The notes under the pieces: model-generated
Told to the model about the DNA's origin: nothing
Databases searched by the model: none
The model's input: the letters and a program-made list of their open reading frames with translations, nothing else
Shown here: positions 55,985 to 64,000 of the stretch, piece by piece
Layout: each line of letters starts with the position of its first letter
Position numbering within the stretch: position 1 is the first letter of the stretch
Made by a program: the position numbers and the translations under genes
From: Thioalkalicoccus limnaeus
GTDB taxonomy: Bacteria; Pseudomonadota; Gammaproteobacteria; Chromatiales; Chromatiaceae
NCBI RefSeq assembly: GCF_041197575.1
Contig: NZ_JBDKXB010000001.1
Coordinates: 248,001-312,000 of the forward strand
Direction: 5' to 3'
Length of the DNA: 64,000 bases

Positions 55985-56776
55985 TCACGGGGTCCGGGCG
56001 ACCCCCCACAGATCGACCCGGGTCACGACACCGGTACGCAGCAGTGTCCGCGCGAGTTCGGCGGCCGTGGTTCCGGTCGTCACGACGTCGTCGATCACGG
56101 CGATGTGGTCGGCATCGGGCACGGCCCGGAGGCCGAAGGCCCCGCGAAGATTGCGGCGCCGCGCGGTGCCGGTAAGGCCCATCTGCGGGGATGTCGCACG
56201 GATCCGCTCGCAGCAACGGGCGTCTACGGCCAGGCCCAGTTCGGTGGCGACTGTCCGAGCGATTTCGTGGGCTTGATTGTAGCCTCGTTCGCGCAGGCGC
56301 GACGCGTGCAACGGCACCGGGACGAGCAAGGCCGGTCGTGTGGCCCGCTGTTCGGCCAAGGCGCGTGCCAACAGGGTTCCGACCAGCCTGACCAGGTGCA
56401 GCCGACCGCGAAACTTGGCGCCGGCGATCAAGGCCGGAAGGATGCCCTCGTAGAGAAAGGGGACATGGGCGGCGGTGAAGGGCGGTGGGCGGCGTCGGCA
56501 GCGGCGACACAGCGGGTCGGCGGGTTGCGCAAGTGGCCAGGGCTGCGCGCAAGCTGGGCAGGCGCGCAGATTGCCCGGCAATTCGCGCTCGCAGGGGGTG
56601 CAGAGGTCGAGCCCCGGTTGGCCTGGTGCGCCACACAGGGCGCAGGTCGGTGGAAAGAGCCAATCGAGGCCGCGTCGACGCCATGCGACTGGCGTGCGCA
56701 AGGTCACCGGCTGAATCGACGAGCGGTCGGTCTGCTTGCATCCGAGCGCTGGCGGTGGGTCGGCGCTCCGCGCCAT
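55985..56776 (-). CDS. comF: ComF-family phosphoribosyltransferase-like protein
   Basis: A 263-residue ComF protein. The N-terminal zinc fingers are CALCGAPGQPGLDLCTPC and CPACAQPWPL with CRRC. The PRTase-like domain has LLVPVPLHASRLRERGYNQA and the IAVIDDVVTTGTTAAELAR PRPP loop. In naturally competent bacteria ComF helps take up DNA; in gammaproteobacteria it is also called GntX. It follows ttcA on the same strand with a 31-bp gap. Confidence 0.93.
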   Translation of the reverse strand: MARSADPPPALGCKQTDRSSIQPVTLRTPVAWRRRGLDWLFPPTCALCGAPGQPGLDLCTPCERELPGNLRACPACAQPWPLAQPADPLCRRCRRRPPPFTAAHVPFLYEGILPALIAGAKFRGRLHLVRLVGTLLARALAEQRATRPALLVPVPLHASRLRERGYNQAHEIARTVATELGLAVDARCCERIRATSPQMGLTGTARRRNLRGAFGLRAVPDADHIAVIDDVVTTGTTAAELARTLLRTGVVTRVDLWGVARTP

Positions 56777-56807
56777 CGTGTCGTTCCCTGGTGGATGGGC
56801 CAGGTCG

Positions 56808-57548
56808 CTAGGGCCTGGACCCCTCGGTCAAGAGCGGCTTCAGCGCGTGTCGGATGTTCGCGAACAGATGCGGGTGCCGGGCTTCTTCGTTGGCCAGCAA
56901 CGCCTTCATCTGTTCGCGGCGGGCCGGTCGCGTGAAGCAGGCCGGGCAACTGTCGGGGACCACCGGCAGCCCGGCGGTCGCGGCGAAGGCCGCGGTCTGG
57001 CGCTCGCGACAGTAGGCCAATGGACGGATGATCCGCACATCGCCGGCATCGTTGCGGTAGTGGGCCTTCATCGTGCGCAGTTGTCCGCCGTGAAACAGAG
57101 ACAGCAGCAGGCTTTCGGCCAGGTCGTCCAGGTGCTGACCCAAGGCCAGGACCTGGTACCCCTCGCGGCGGCAGATCCGGTACATGATGCCGCGCTTCAT
57201 TCGGGCGCAGTATGCGCAAAAGGAATCACCGTCCATGCGGGTCTTGGCCTCCTCCATGATCGGTTGGCGTTCGTAGTGCCAGCGCAGGTCGAGATCCCGA
57301 TAATAACCCTGCAGCGGTGCCGGGTCGAAGCCAGGAACCTCCGGATCGACGGTCACGACCCCCAGCTCGAAACGGACCGGCGCATAGGTCCGCAGATGGT
57401 GCAGGATCGCAAGCAGCGACAGCGAGTCCTTGCCACCCGAGACGGCCACGAGCACGCGGTCGCCGGCACGGATCATATCGAATTCGACGATGGCGCGACC
57501 CACTGGCCGCAGCAGGGACTTCGGGGGTTTGGGCAACGACCTGGACAT
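56808..57548 (-). CDS. ttcA: tRNA 2-thiocytidine biosynthesis protein TtcA-like
   Basis: A 246-residue PP-loop ATPase. SGGKDSLSLLAIL is the ATP-binding motif. The CxxC pair CAYCARMKRG and the distal CPACF coordinate a [4Fe-4S] cluster in the family. GQHLDDLAESLLLSLFHGG is the second conserved block. It thiolates C32 in certain tRNAs. It is shorter than E. coli TtcA (about 310) because it lacks C-terminal residues, as do many Chromatiales-type homologues. Confidence 0.88.
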   Translation of the reverse strand: MSRSLPKPPKSLLRPVGRAIVEFDMIRAGDRVLVAVSGGKDSLSLLAILHHLRTYAPVRFELGVVTVDPEVPGFDPAPLQGYYRDLDLRWHYERQPIMEEAKTRMDGDSFCAYCARMKRGIMYRICRREGYQVLALGQHLDDLAESLLLSLFHGGQLRTMKAHYRNDAGDVRIIRPLAYCRERQTAAFAATAGLPVVPDSCPACFTRPARREQMKALLANEEARHPHLFANIRHALKPLLTEGSRP

Positions 57549-57621
57549 GGCGCGCTAGTCTACCGGAAAACGCGCCACGGCTCGGGTCTCCTTGCCGACC
57601 GCCAGATGCTATCCAAGCCGA

Positions 57622-58587
57622 TCAAGCCCGTCGGCGAAGCTCTAACGCGAATCGTTCCAGCTCAAGGGTGTCGGCCGTGAACAGACGGATGCCTTCGGCC
57701 AGTTTTTCGGTGGCCATCGGATCTTCGTTGAGCACCCAGCGGAAGCCGCTCTCGTCGAGGTCGACGCGTTCGAGCATCATCGCCCGGGCCCGCTCCGGAT
57801 CCAGCTTGCGCGGCACCTCGTCGTCGCTGGACGCCAGCTCCTCGAGCAAGGCGGGAGAGATGGTCAGCAGGTCGCAGCCGGCCAGTTCGAGAATCTCTTC
57901 GTGATTGCGGAAACTGGCCCCCATGACCTGTGTCTTGTATCCGAAGTGTTTGTAATAATTATAGATTCGTGTCACGGACCGGACCCCGGGATCCTGATCC
58001 GCCGGGTAGCCGTCGACCTGTTCCGTTTTTTTGTACCAATCGAGGATGCGCCCGACGAAGGGTGACACCAGTGTGACCCCGGCGTCGGCGCAGGCCACGG
58101 CCTGGCCAAAGCCGAACAGCAAGGTCAGATTGCAGTGCAGGCCTTGCCGTTCGAGTCGTTCGGCCGCGCGAATCCCCTCCCAGGTCGACGCGATCTTCAA
58201 GAGCACTCGCTCCGGCCGGATACCGGCCTGGGCGTACAGGTCCATCAGCGTCTCGGCGCGACGCACGGTGCCCTCGGTATCGAACGAAAGGCGCGCGTCG
58301 ATCTCGGTCGAGACGCGACCGGGAACCACGTCGAGGATCTCGATGCCGAAGTTCACGGCGAGACGGTCCATGATCCAGCGAGCCTGCTCGTCGGGCGGGC
58401 CGCCCTGTCGCTGGCCGAAGTCGATGGCCTCTTGGACCAGTTCGCGGTATTGGGGCATCCGGGCTGCTTTGTACAACAGCGACGGGTTGGTCGTCGCGTC
58501 CTGCGGTCTGTGCTCGGCAATGGCTTCGACATCACCAGTGTCGGCGACGACCCGGGTCATGGTCTTGAGGCGATCGAGTCGGTTCAT
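57622..58587 (-). CDS. tal: Transaldolase
   Basis: A 321-residue TalB-type transaldolase. The Schiff-base Lys131 is in RVLLKIASTWEGIRAAERLE. DATTNPSLLYKAA at the start and VTLVSPFVGRILDWYKK further on are signature motifs. It transfers a dihydroxyacetone unit in the non-oxidative pentose phosphate pathway. The ATG at 58587 has CAGGAGAAA upstream. It is 73 bp from ttcA on the same strand. Confidence 0.96.
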   Translation of the reverse strand: MNRLDRLKTMTRVVADTGDVEAIAEHRPQDATTNPSLLYKAARMPQYRELVQEAIDFGQRQGGPPDEQARWIMDRLAVNFGIEILDVVPGRVSTEIDARLSFDTEGTVRRAETLMDLYAQAGIRPERVLLKIASTWEGIRAAERLERQGLHCNLTLLFGFGQAVACADAGVTLVSPFVGRILDWYKKTEQVDGYPADQDPGVRSVTRIYNYYKHFGYKTQVMGASFRNHEEILELAGCDLLTISPALLEELASSDDEVPRKLDPERARAMMLERVDLDESGFRWVLNEDPMATEKLAEGIRLFTADTLELERFALELRRRA

Positions 58588-58732
58588 CTGGTTTCTCCTG
58601 ATAGCAAAGTACGACAAGGGTGCCTTGCGTTAGAATGATCGTTGAGTTTGCGCTGACGTCGACAAGGGGCCTTCGCTCGCGGGCCGTTCCTCTGGACCCG
58701 GCTCACGACACGTCGCCCCGCTGGAGATCAGG

Positions 58733-60292
58733 ATGCCGGTCCTCGTGAGTTATGTGGTCCCCGATGAATCCCGTGTGGCAGATCTCTTGGCGCGTCTGTC
58801 GCAGGATCGGCCGATCAGCGAAGTGGCCGCTGTGGCGACCGAGCACCGTTTTTACGACAGCTTCGATTGGCGCTTGTTTCGCGCCGGGGTGTCGCTCGTC
58901 CATGAAACCACGGCCGATGGCGGCTGGCTGATCTGGCAGGATCTGGCCGGACGCGAGCGGCCGCGACGTTGGGCCGCGATGCAACCCCCTGGCCTGGCAT
59001 CGGACCTGCCGAATGGTCCGCTGCGCGATCTCCTCGCGCCTGTGCTTGGCGTGCGGCGGTTGCTGCCGATCGTTGCGATCGACCGTCGTTCGGACCGGGT
59101 TCAACTGCCGGCGGGCGGCGAGGGGGTGATCGTGCGCGCCCGGATCGATCGGGACCAGGTCCGCGATCCCTCCGGTGGACCGAGCAAGGCGCTCCCGGTC
59201 CAGATCACGCTAGAGCCTTTGTCCGGCGGAGCGACCGAAATCAAAGGCAGACTGGCCGCCTTGAAACGGCCGTTCGGTTTGCGTCGGGTGCGTGTGCCGC
59301 GCCTGATCGAGGCCTTGAGCGTCATCGAGCGAACCCCTGGCGACTATTCGTCGAAGCTGGACATCGATCTCGCTGGCCACTGGCGGGCCGAGCAGGGCCT
59401 GCGTGAGATCCTCCGTTACCTGTTGGCGGTATTCGACGCGAACATCGCCGGTGCCAGCGCGCACCTCGACCCGGAGTTCTTGCATGATCTGCGTGTCGCG
59501 ACCCGCCGGGCTCGGTCGCTGTTGTCGCAGATCAAAGATGTGTTGCCGGCCTCGCGCGTGGCGTCGTTGCGGGAACGGCTCGCGTGGCTTCAGCAGGTCA
59601 CGGGTCCGGCACGGGATCTCGACGTCTATTTGTTGGGACTCGAAGGCGATCTCGCCCGTCTGCCTGCGATGCTCCGGCCTCACCTCGCGCCGCTCGAGAC
59701 GGCCTTGTCCACGCGTCACCGCATTGCCCAGCAACAGGTATCCGAGTGGTTGGAGTCGGCCGAGTCGTTGGCCTTGTCACAGGAATGGCGGGAATTGGCC
59801 GAGACTCCGGTGAGCGTTCATGAAGCCGGTGCGCGCGCGGATTGGCCGCTGAAGCTTGTCGCGGACCGGGCGATCTGGCGCCGTTATCGGCGGGTGCGCG
59901 ACGACGGGCGTGCGATCGATGCCGCGACGCCAGCGCCGGTGCTGCATGAACTGCGCAAGGACATCAAGAAATTGCGTTACCTGATGGAGTTCTTTCGCAG
60001 CCTCTACGGCGACCAGATCAGCACCCTGATCAAGCAGACCAAGATCCTGCTCGACGATCTTGGCCATTACCAGGATCTCGCGGTCCAGGCCCAGTTCCTG
60101 CGCGAGGCGGCCCATCGCATGGACCAAGAGGGTCAGTGCGGCGCCGATAGCCTGTTGGCCATCGGCGCCTTGGTTGGGGCGCTGCTCGAGCGTCAGAGCG
60201 AAGCGCGCGAGCGGTTCGCCGCGAGCTTTGCGAGCTTCGACGGCCGGGTCAACCGGTCGCTGTTTCGGGACTTGTTCAAACCCAGTGGTTGA
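58733..60292 (+). CDS. CYTH-like/CHAD domain protein
   Basis: A 519-residue protein. The N-terminal half is a divergent CYTH-like domain (VATEHRFYDSFDWRLFRAGV). The C-terminal half is a CHAD domain of His-rich helices: EFLHDLRVATRRARSLLSQI, LRERLAWLQQVTGPARDLDV and LHELRKDIKKLRYLMEFF. CHAD proteins bind inorganic polyphosphate and localise to granules in several bacteria. A ppk1 gene is 10 kb away. It is monocistronic and convergent with the next gene. Confidence 0.88.
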   Translation: MPVLVSYVVPDESRVADLLARLSQDRPISEVAAVATEHRFYDSFDWRLFRAGVSLVHETTADGGWLIWQDLAGRERPRRWAAMQPPGLASDLPNGPLRDLLAPVLGVRRLLPIVAIDRRSDRVQLPAGGEGVIVRARIDRDQVRDPSGGPSKALPVQITLEPLSGGATEIKGRLAALKRPFGLRRVRVPRLIEALSVIERTPGDYSSKLDIDLAGHWRAEQGLREILRYLLAVFDANIAGASAHLDPEFLHDLRVATRRARSLLSQIKDVLPASRVASLRERLAWLQQVTGPARDLDVYLLGLEGDLARLPAMLRPHLAPLETALSTRHRIAQQQVSEWLESAESLALSQEWRELAETPVSVHEAGARADWPLKLVADRAIWRRYRRVRDDGRAIDAATPAPVLHELRKDIKKLRYLMEFFRSLYGDQISTLIKQTKILLDDLGHYQDLAVQAQFLREAAHRMDQEGQCGADSLLAIGALVGALLERQSEARERFAASFASFDGRVNRSLFRDLFKPSG

Positions 60293-60311
60293 GCACCACG
60301 GCGCGACGGCC

Positions 60312-60590
60312 TCAACGCAATGCCGTGACCAGCTTCTGGTCGATCCGGTCGGCGATCAGCTGCCGCATCGGGGCGAGCCATAGCCCGAGCTGGACCTCGA
60401 GGACGACCTGGTCCTCGGCCACCAGGATGATCCCGCTGGCGCCGGGGCGACGAAACCACAGCCGATTGCCCTGCCATCGGCAGACGACCTGCAATTCACG
60501 TTCGAGACGGCGCGCCACGGCGTGGATGCGGCTTCTGGCCTGTTCGAGCCCGAGACCGTGGGGCCGCGTGATCTGGATGTTCGAGGGCAT
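60312..60590 (-). CDS. Polyhydroxyalkanoic acid system protein (PHA granule region)
   Basis: A 92-residue protein of the PHA_gran_rgn family: IQITRPHGLGLEQARSRIHA, VCRWQGNRLWFRRPGASG and VVLEVQLGLWLAPM. Genes of this family sit near PHA synthesis genes and are thought to associate with storage granules, though no phaC is in this window. The ATG at 60590 has a weak ribosome site, five bases after the cupin stop, so it is probably the last gene of the operon containing the kinase and GGDEF genes. Confidence 0.8.
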   Translation of the reverse strand: MPSNIQITRPHGLGLEQARSRIHAVARRLERELQVVCRWQGNRLWFRRPGASGIILVAEDQVVLEVQLGLWLAPMRQLIADRIDQKLVTALR

Positions 60591-60594
60591 GGCA

Positions 60595-60975
60595 CTATCT
60601 CGCGTCGTCGATATCTTCATAGGCCGCGGGTACGAAACGCGGCGTACACAACGCATAGAACACCAGGTCGTCACTCCCGGTATTCGTAATGCGTTGTCGG
60701 CACCCGGCCGGGATGTGGACCAGGTCGCCAGATTGAACCACAGTTGGTGGCAGATTGCCGACCTCGACACGTCCCCGTCCGGCGACGATCAGGTAGCGTT
60801 CGTCGATATCGACGAGTCGGTGCCAGCGGGTCGTGGCCCCGGCAGCGACCCGGGCGCGCGCGACGGATAGCCTCGTGTCGTCGGGTCGGTTCCAGGTTTC
60901 CAGGATCGCGCAGCCTTCGGCAGTGGCGTATTCGTCATCCTCGTCCGGGCGCTGGATGGTCGGTGGTGGGCTCAT
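60595..60975 (-). CDS. Cupin-domain protein
   Basis: A 126-residue single-domain cupin. The metal-binding pattern is partly visible in TTRWHRLVDIDERYLIVAGR and GDLVHIPAGCRQRITNTGSD. Some usual His ligands are present (WHRL, VHIP). The ATG overlaps the stop of the REC-GGDEF gene by four bases (ATGA), so the two are translationally coupled. The function is unknown; a role as a small-molecule sensor or isomerase linked to the signalling set is possible. Confidence 0.85.
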   Translation of the reverse strand: MSPPPTIQRPDEDDEYATAEGCAILETWNRPDDTRLSVARARVAAGATTRWHRLVDIDERYLIVAGRGRVEVGNLPPTVVQSGDLVHIPAGCRQRITNTGSDDLVFYALCTPRFVPAAYEDIDDAR

Positions 60976-61910
60976 ATCGGATCGCTCAATTGGGCTAGGC
61001 AAGTCTGATTGCGGCCATGCTGCTTGGCGCGGTAGAGGGCCTGATCCGCGAGCTCGAGGAGTCGTTGTCGGTCGGTTTCGCGGCACGCCGTTGGGCGGGT
61101 CGCCACCCCGATGCTCAGTGTCACGATCGCCGCGGTTTTCGAGTGCTGATGGGGAATGGCCAGCGCCTCGATGGTTCGTCGCAAGCGCTCGGCGACATGC
61201 CGGGCGCCGTTGCCGTCGGTGTCCGGCATCAGGGCCACGAACTCCTCGCCACCGTAACGGGCAACGAAGTCCGGTGGACGCGACACCGACGCCTGAAGTG
61301 CGCGTGCGACGCGCCGCAGGCATTCATCGCCGGCGCCATGGCCATAATGGTCGTTGTAAGGCTTGAAGTGGTCGATGTCCATCATCGCCAGTGACAGCGG
61401 CTGCCCATTGCGAGACGCGCGCGCCCATTCCTCGACGAGGCGCTCATCGAATCGACGGCGATTCGGGATGTCGGTCAGGCCATCCTGCATCGAGAGCTTC
61501 TCCAGCAGGTCGGTCTTGATCTTGAGATTCATGTGGTTGCGAACCCGAGCCCGGACGATCGTCGGATGGAAAGGTTTGGCGATGTAGTCGACGGCACCCA
61601 GGTTGAAACCCAATTCCTGGTCCTCGATCCGGTTGCGGGCCGTGACGAAGATGACTGGAATGCCGCTCGTTCGTTCATCCGATTTCAGGCGTCGACAAAC
61701 CTCGTAGCCGGTCATGTCCGGCATCTCGATGTCGAGCAGGATCAGGTCAGGCGGATCCTCGGCCGCGGCGAGCTCCAAGGTCTTGCGGCCATTGGTTGCG
61801 ATCCGAATCGCATAGTCGTGCCTCAGAAGGTCGGCGAGGGCACGCAGGTTGGTCGGCTCGTCGTCGACGATCAGAACCACACCTGTGCGGGAGCTAGGAT
61901 CGGAGGTCAT
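60972..61910 (-). CDS. Response regulator with diguanylate cyclase output (REC-GGDEF)
   Basis: A 312-residue PleD-like protein. The receiver domain has VVLIVDDEPTNLRALADLL and phospho-acceptor D60 in LILLDIEMPDMTGYEVCRRL. The GGDEF domain is active-looking: DIDHFKPYNDHYGHGAGDEC and ARYGGEEFVALMPDTDG. It makes cyclic-di-GMP when phosphorylated. Its ATG shares one base with the upstream kinase stop (TGATG), and its own stop overlaps the cupin gene. Confidence 0.94.
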   Translation of the reverse strand: MTSDPSSRTGVVLIVDDEPTNLRALADLLRHDYAIRIATNGRKTLELAAAEDPPDLILLDIEMPDMTGYEVCRRLKSDERTSGIPVIFVTARNRIEDQELGFNLGAVDYIAKPFHPTIVRARVRNHMNLKIKTDLLEKLSMQDGLTDIPNRRRFDERLVEEWARASRNGQPLSLAMMDIDHFKPYNDHYGHGAGDECLRRVARALQASVSRPPDFVARYGGEEFVALMPDTDGNGARHVAERLRRTIEALAIPHQHSKTAAIVTLSIGVATRPTACRETDRQRLLELADQALYRAKQHGRNQTCLAQLSDPI

Positions 61911-64000
61911 CACAGCTCCACGCCGGCGCGTGCGGCCAACTCGACCAGTTGGGATGTGGCTCTATCGAGCTCGAAGCGCTCGAGCAACCTGAGAAGTTCC
62001 GCCGAGGCCTTGTGGCCGAGCTGCTGATCCAGGAACGTAGTGGCGTCCCGTAGTTGGTCGTCATCGATCAATTCGCTTTTCGCGAGCCTCGCATGCAGCG
62101 CCTCCAACGCGGCTTGACCCTGTTTGGAGTCGATTCCACTGGGATCCTCGGCGTTGGGCGGCAAGGGAGGCAAGGTTGCAAGCTGTGTTCGGGCCTCGTC
62201 GAACGCGGCTCGGAATTCGCGGCGCAGGGCGGCCGAGACCTCTTTCCCCGCCTCGAAGGCTCGGCCGATCCGCGTGGTGATCGCTTCCAGGCGGGTGGCG
62301 CCGACGACCCCAGCCGACCCTTTCAGCGTATGGACCAGCCGCTGCGCCGTCTGATGGTCGCCGTCCTCGATCCGAGCGATGATCGAGGACGCATCACCGG
62401 CGAGCTGATCCCTGAACAACAGCAGGAGTCTGTGGTAAAGGCCCTCATCGCGGTCGGCCAGGCCGAGTCCACGACCGAGGTCGAATCCGTCGAGCGACGC
62501 CGGCAGGCGCGACGCGAGCGCCTGATCTACGGCCGCCGTCCCAGGTGGGTTCGCGATGGTCTGACGCGGGTCGCCGAGCCAATGGGCCAGCGTGTCGTAG
62601 AGCGTCCTGCTGTCGATCGGTTTGGCCAGATGGGCCTCCATGCCGGCGTCGCGGGCGCGCTCGCGATCGGCGTCCATCACGGCGGCCGACAGGGCAATGA
62701 TCGGTAGGTCAGGGGCTTGTTCTCGGATCCGGCGCGCGGCCTCGAAACCATCCATGATCGGCATCTGCAGGTCCATCAGGACCAGGTCGAAGTCCCCGGA
62801 CTCGACCATCCTGACCGCCTCGGCTCCATTGTCCGCCAGCGTCACCTTGGCCCCGGTTCGCTCGAGCATCCGTCTGGCCACCTCTTGGTTCAATGGGTTG
62901 TCCTCGGTCAGCAGAATCGAACGACCGGTGAAAGAGGGTACTTGGACACCGTATGGAGCGGGGATGATTTCGGCTTTTTCGCCACTCGCCTCGATCATCG
63001 CGTTGAAGACGGCCGAGGCCGTCACGGGTTTCCCGAGGAATCCGCTGATGCGCTCGGGATCGATCGGGATCTCATCGCGGCTGTAGGCACTGACGATGAT
63101 GATCGGTGCCGGGGTCCCGGTCAGTTGGCCGTTGTTCCGCAAGCTGCGCAATCGATCGATGGCCTCCAGTCCGTCGATGTCTCCGGGCATCCGCCAATCC
63201 ATCAAGATGAAATCGAATGGTGTCCGTCGCCGATGCGCGGCCAGCACGGCATCAATCGCTGCCTGTCCGGAATCGGCCTCGACGACGGCACAATGGCGGG
63301 CCTCGAGAATCTCGCGCAAGACCATGCGTGCCGTCGCCTGATCGTCGACGACCAGCACCCGGCGACCGCTGACCTGCGGATAGGCCGCCGGATGTGCTGC
63401 GACCCGGGAGACCGGGAACGTCAGTTCGAAGGAAAAGGTGCTGCCTTGTCCTGGGGTCGACTCGACTTCGATGACACCACCCATTCGTTCGACCAGACGT
63501 CGGCTGATCACGAGGCCCAGACCGGTCCCGCCGAATCGCCTTGTTGTCGAGGTATCGGCCTGAGAGAACGGTCGGAATAGCCTGCTGATCGTCTGCGCGT
63601 CCATACCGATCCCCGTATCGCTGATCTCGAAACGCAAACGAACCTCGTTGTCGTCGCCGCCGACGACCTGTTCAATCCTGACCTCGACCTGGCCCGACTC
63701 GGTGAACTTGATCGCATTGCCGAGCAGGTTGATCAGCACCTGGCCAAGCCGGAGCGAATCGCCGCGCAGCGTATCGGGCAGGTCCGGTGAGACGCGAAAG
63801 AACAGGTCTAGTCCCTTGTCGCCGGTGGCCGTGCCGAACAGCGTGGCCATCTGGTCGAGCAATTGATGGACCTGGAAATCATGGTGATCGAGCTCGAGCT
63901 TGCCGGCCTCGATCTTGGAGTAGTCGAGGATATCGTTGATGATCCCGAGCAGCAGGTGCGATGAGCCATGGATCTTTCGCAGGTAGTCACGCTGTTCGTC
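61910..64000 (-). CDS. Hybrid histidine kinase, HATPase-REC-REC-HPt (5' end outside window)
   Basis: At least 696 residues, open to the right window edge. Visible in order are the end of the dimerisation helix (LLGIINDILDYSKIEAGKLE), the HATPase_c domain (LINLLGNAIKFTESGQVEVR and RRFGGTGLGLVISRRLVERM), a first receiver (VLVVDDQATARMVLREIL, Asp in ILMDWRMPG), a second receiver (ILLTEDNPLNQEVARRML, Asp in LVLMDLQMPIMDGFEA) and an HPt domain (LVHTLKGSAGVVGA, with His). The phosphorelay probably ends at the coupled REC-GGDEF regulator. The sensor part is not in the window. Confidence 0.93.
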   Translation of the reverse strand, partial: DEQRDYLRKIHGSSHLLLGIINDILDYSKIEAGKLELDHHDFQVHQLLDQMATLFGTATGDKGLDLFFRVSPDLPDTLRGDSLRLGQVLINLLGNAIKFTESGQVEVRIEQVVGGDDNEVRLRFEISDTGIGMDAQTISRLFRPFSQADTSTTRRFGGTGLGLVISRRLVERMGGVIEVESTPGQGSTFSFELTFPVSRVAAHPAAYPQVSGRRVLVVDDQATARMVLREILEARHCAVVEADSGQAAIDAVLAAHRRRTPFDFILMDWRMPGDIDGLEAIDRLRSLRNNGQLTGTPAPIIIVSAYSRDEIPIDPERISGFLGKPVTASAVFNAMIEASGEKAEIIPAPYGVQVPSFTGRSILLTEDNPLNQEVARRMLERTGAKVTLADNGAEAVRMVESGDFDLVLMDLQMPIMDGFEAARRIREQAPDLPIIALSAAVMDADRERARDAGMEAHLAKPIDSRTLYDTLAHWLGDPRQTIANPPGTAAVDQALASRLPASLDGFDLGRGLGLADRDEGLYHRLLLLFRDQLAGDASSIIARIEDGDHQTAQRLVHTLKGSAGVVGATRLEAITTRIGRAFEAGKEVSAALRREFRAAFDEARTQLATLPPLPPNAEDPSGIDSKQGQAALEALHARLAKSELIDDDQLRDATTFLDQQLGHKASAELLRLLERFELDRATSQLVELAARAGVEL

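Overview
The window is about 64 kb of GC-rich chromosomal DNA from a gammaproteobacterium. Gene content and arrangement (ilvD, rnhA, parC, accA-tilS, ppk1, comF, ttcA, a B12-regulated TonB receptor, a hydrogenase-maturation protease, an exosortase-associated acyltransferase, a PHA-granule protein and a complete type I-F CRISPR-Cas system) suggest a purple sulfur bacterium of the Chromatiales. That assignment is inference; no rRNA or photosynthesis gene is present to confirm it.

Layout. 1-4.1 kb: the 3' end of ilvD, then a methyltransferase overlapping rnhA, a Pcm-like methyltransferase, a rhodanese and an isochorismatase-fold protein that lacks the usual cysteine. 4.2-9.7 kb (minus strand): a solitary MCE/MlaD protein, a transglutaminase-like protease coupled to an ATP-grasp/alpha-E fusion, and an exported phosphodiester glycosidase. 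9.8-20.4 kb: parC, a PAP2 phosphatase, btuB behind a cobalamin riboswitch, an XRE regulator, a carotenoid oxygenase, an EamA transporter, an orphan hydrogenase maturation protease and an ArsS-like radical SAM enzyme.

20.5-37.8 kb is an accessory island. It begins at a tRNA-Ala(CGC) gene, runs through debris of two other genes, and carries cas1 and cas2-3, then csy1-csy2-csy3-csy4. A leader and one long CRISPR array follow: 62 full repeats plus an 8-nt stub. An IS4-family element has inserted inside one spacer. It left a 10-bp target duplication, and the two halves of the broken spacer still add up to 32 nt. The far end of the array is cut off inside a repeat by a decayed IS66-type element. 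A truncated gene, a low-GC methyltransferase and a transposase remnant follow.

The most interesting signal lies between cas3 and csy1, on the strand opposite the cas genes. Two degenerate copies of the array repeat are separated by about 33 nt. The Csy4-type hairpins and the 8-nt crRNA handle are preserved. Beside them is a perfect 7-5-7 dyad that contains the csy extended -10 and, on the other strand, a candidate -10 for the mini-array. This looks like a crRNA-like regulatory RNA embedded in the cas promoter region.

37.9-64 kb: a DUF302 protein, a nickel/cobalt ECF-transporter remnant (NikO-NikL-NikK without the membrane subunits), a DUF457 membrane protein, accA, tilS, a lipoprotein lipase, a SanA-like protein, yceH, ppk1, a DUF2934 protein and two GH57 glycosidases. 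These are followed by an exosortase-associated acyltransferase overlapping a PlsC-like acyltransferase, then mtgA, comF, ttcA, transaldolase, a CHAD protein, a PHA-granule protein, and a coupled signalling set (cupin, REC-GGDEF, hybrid histidine kinase) that runs off the right edge.
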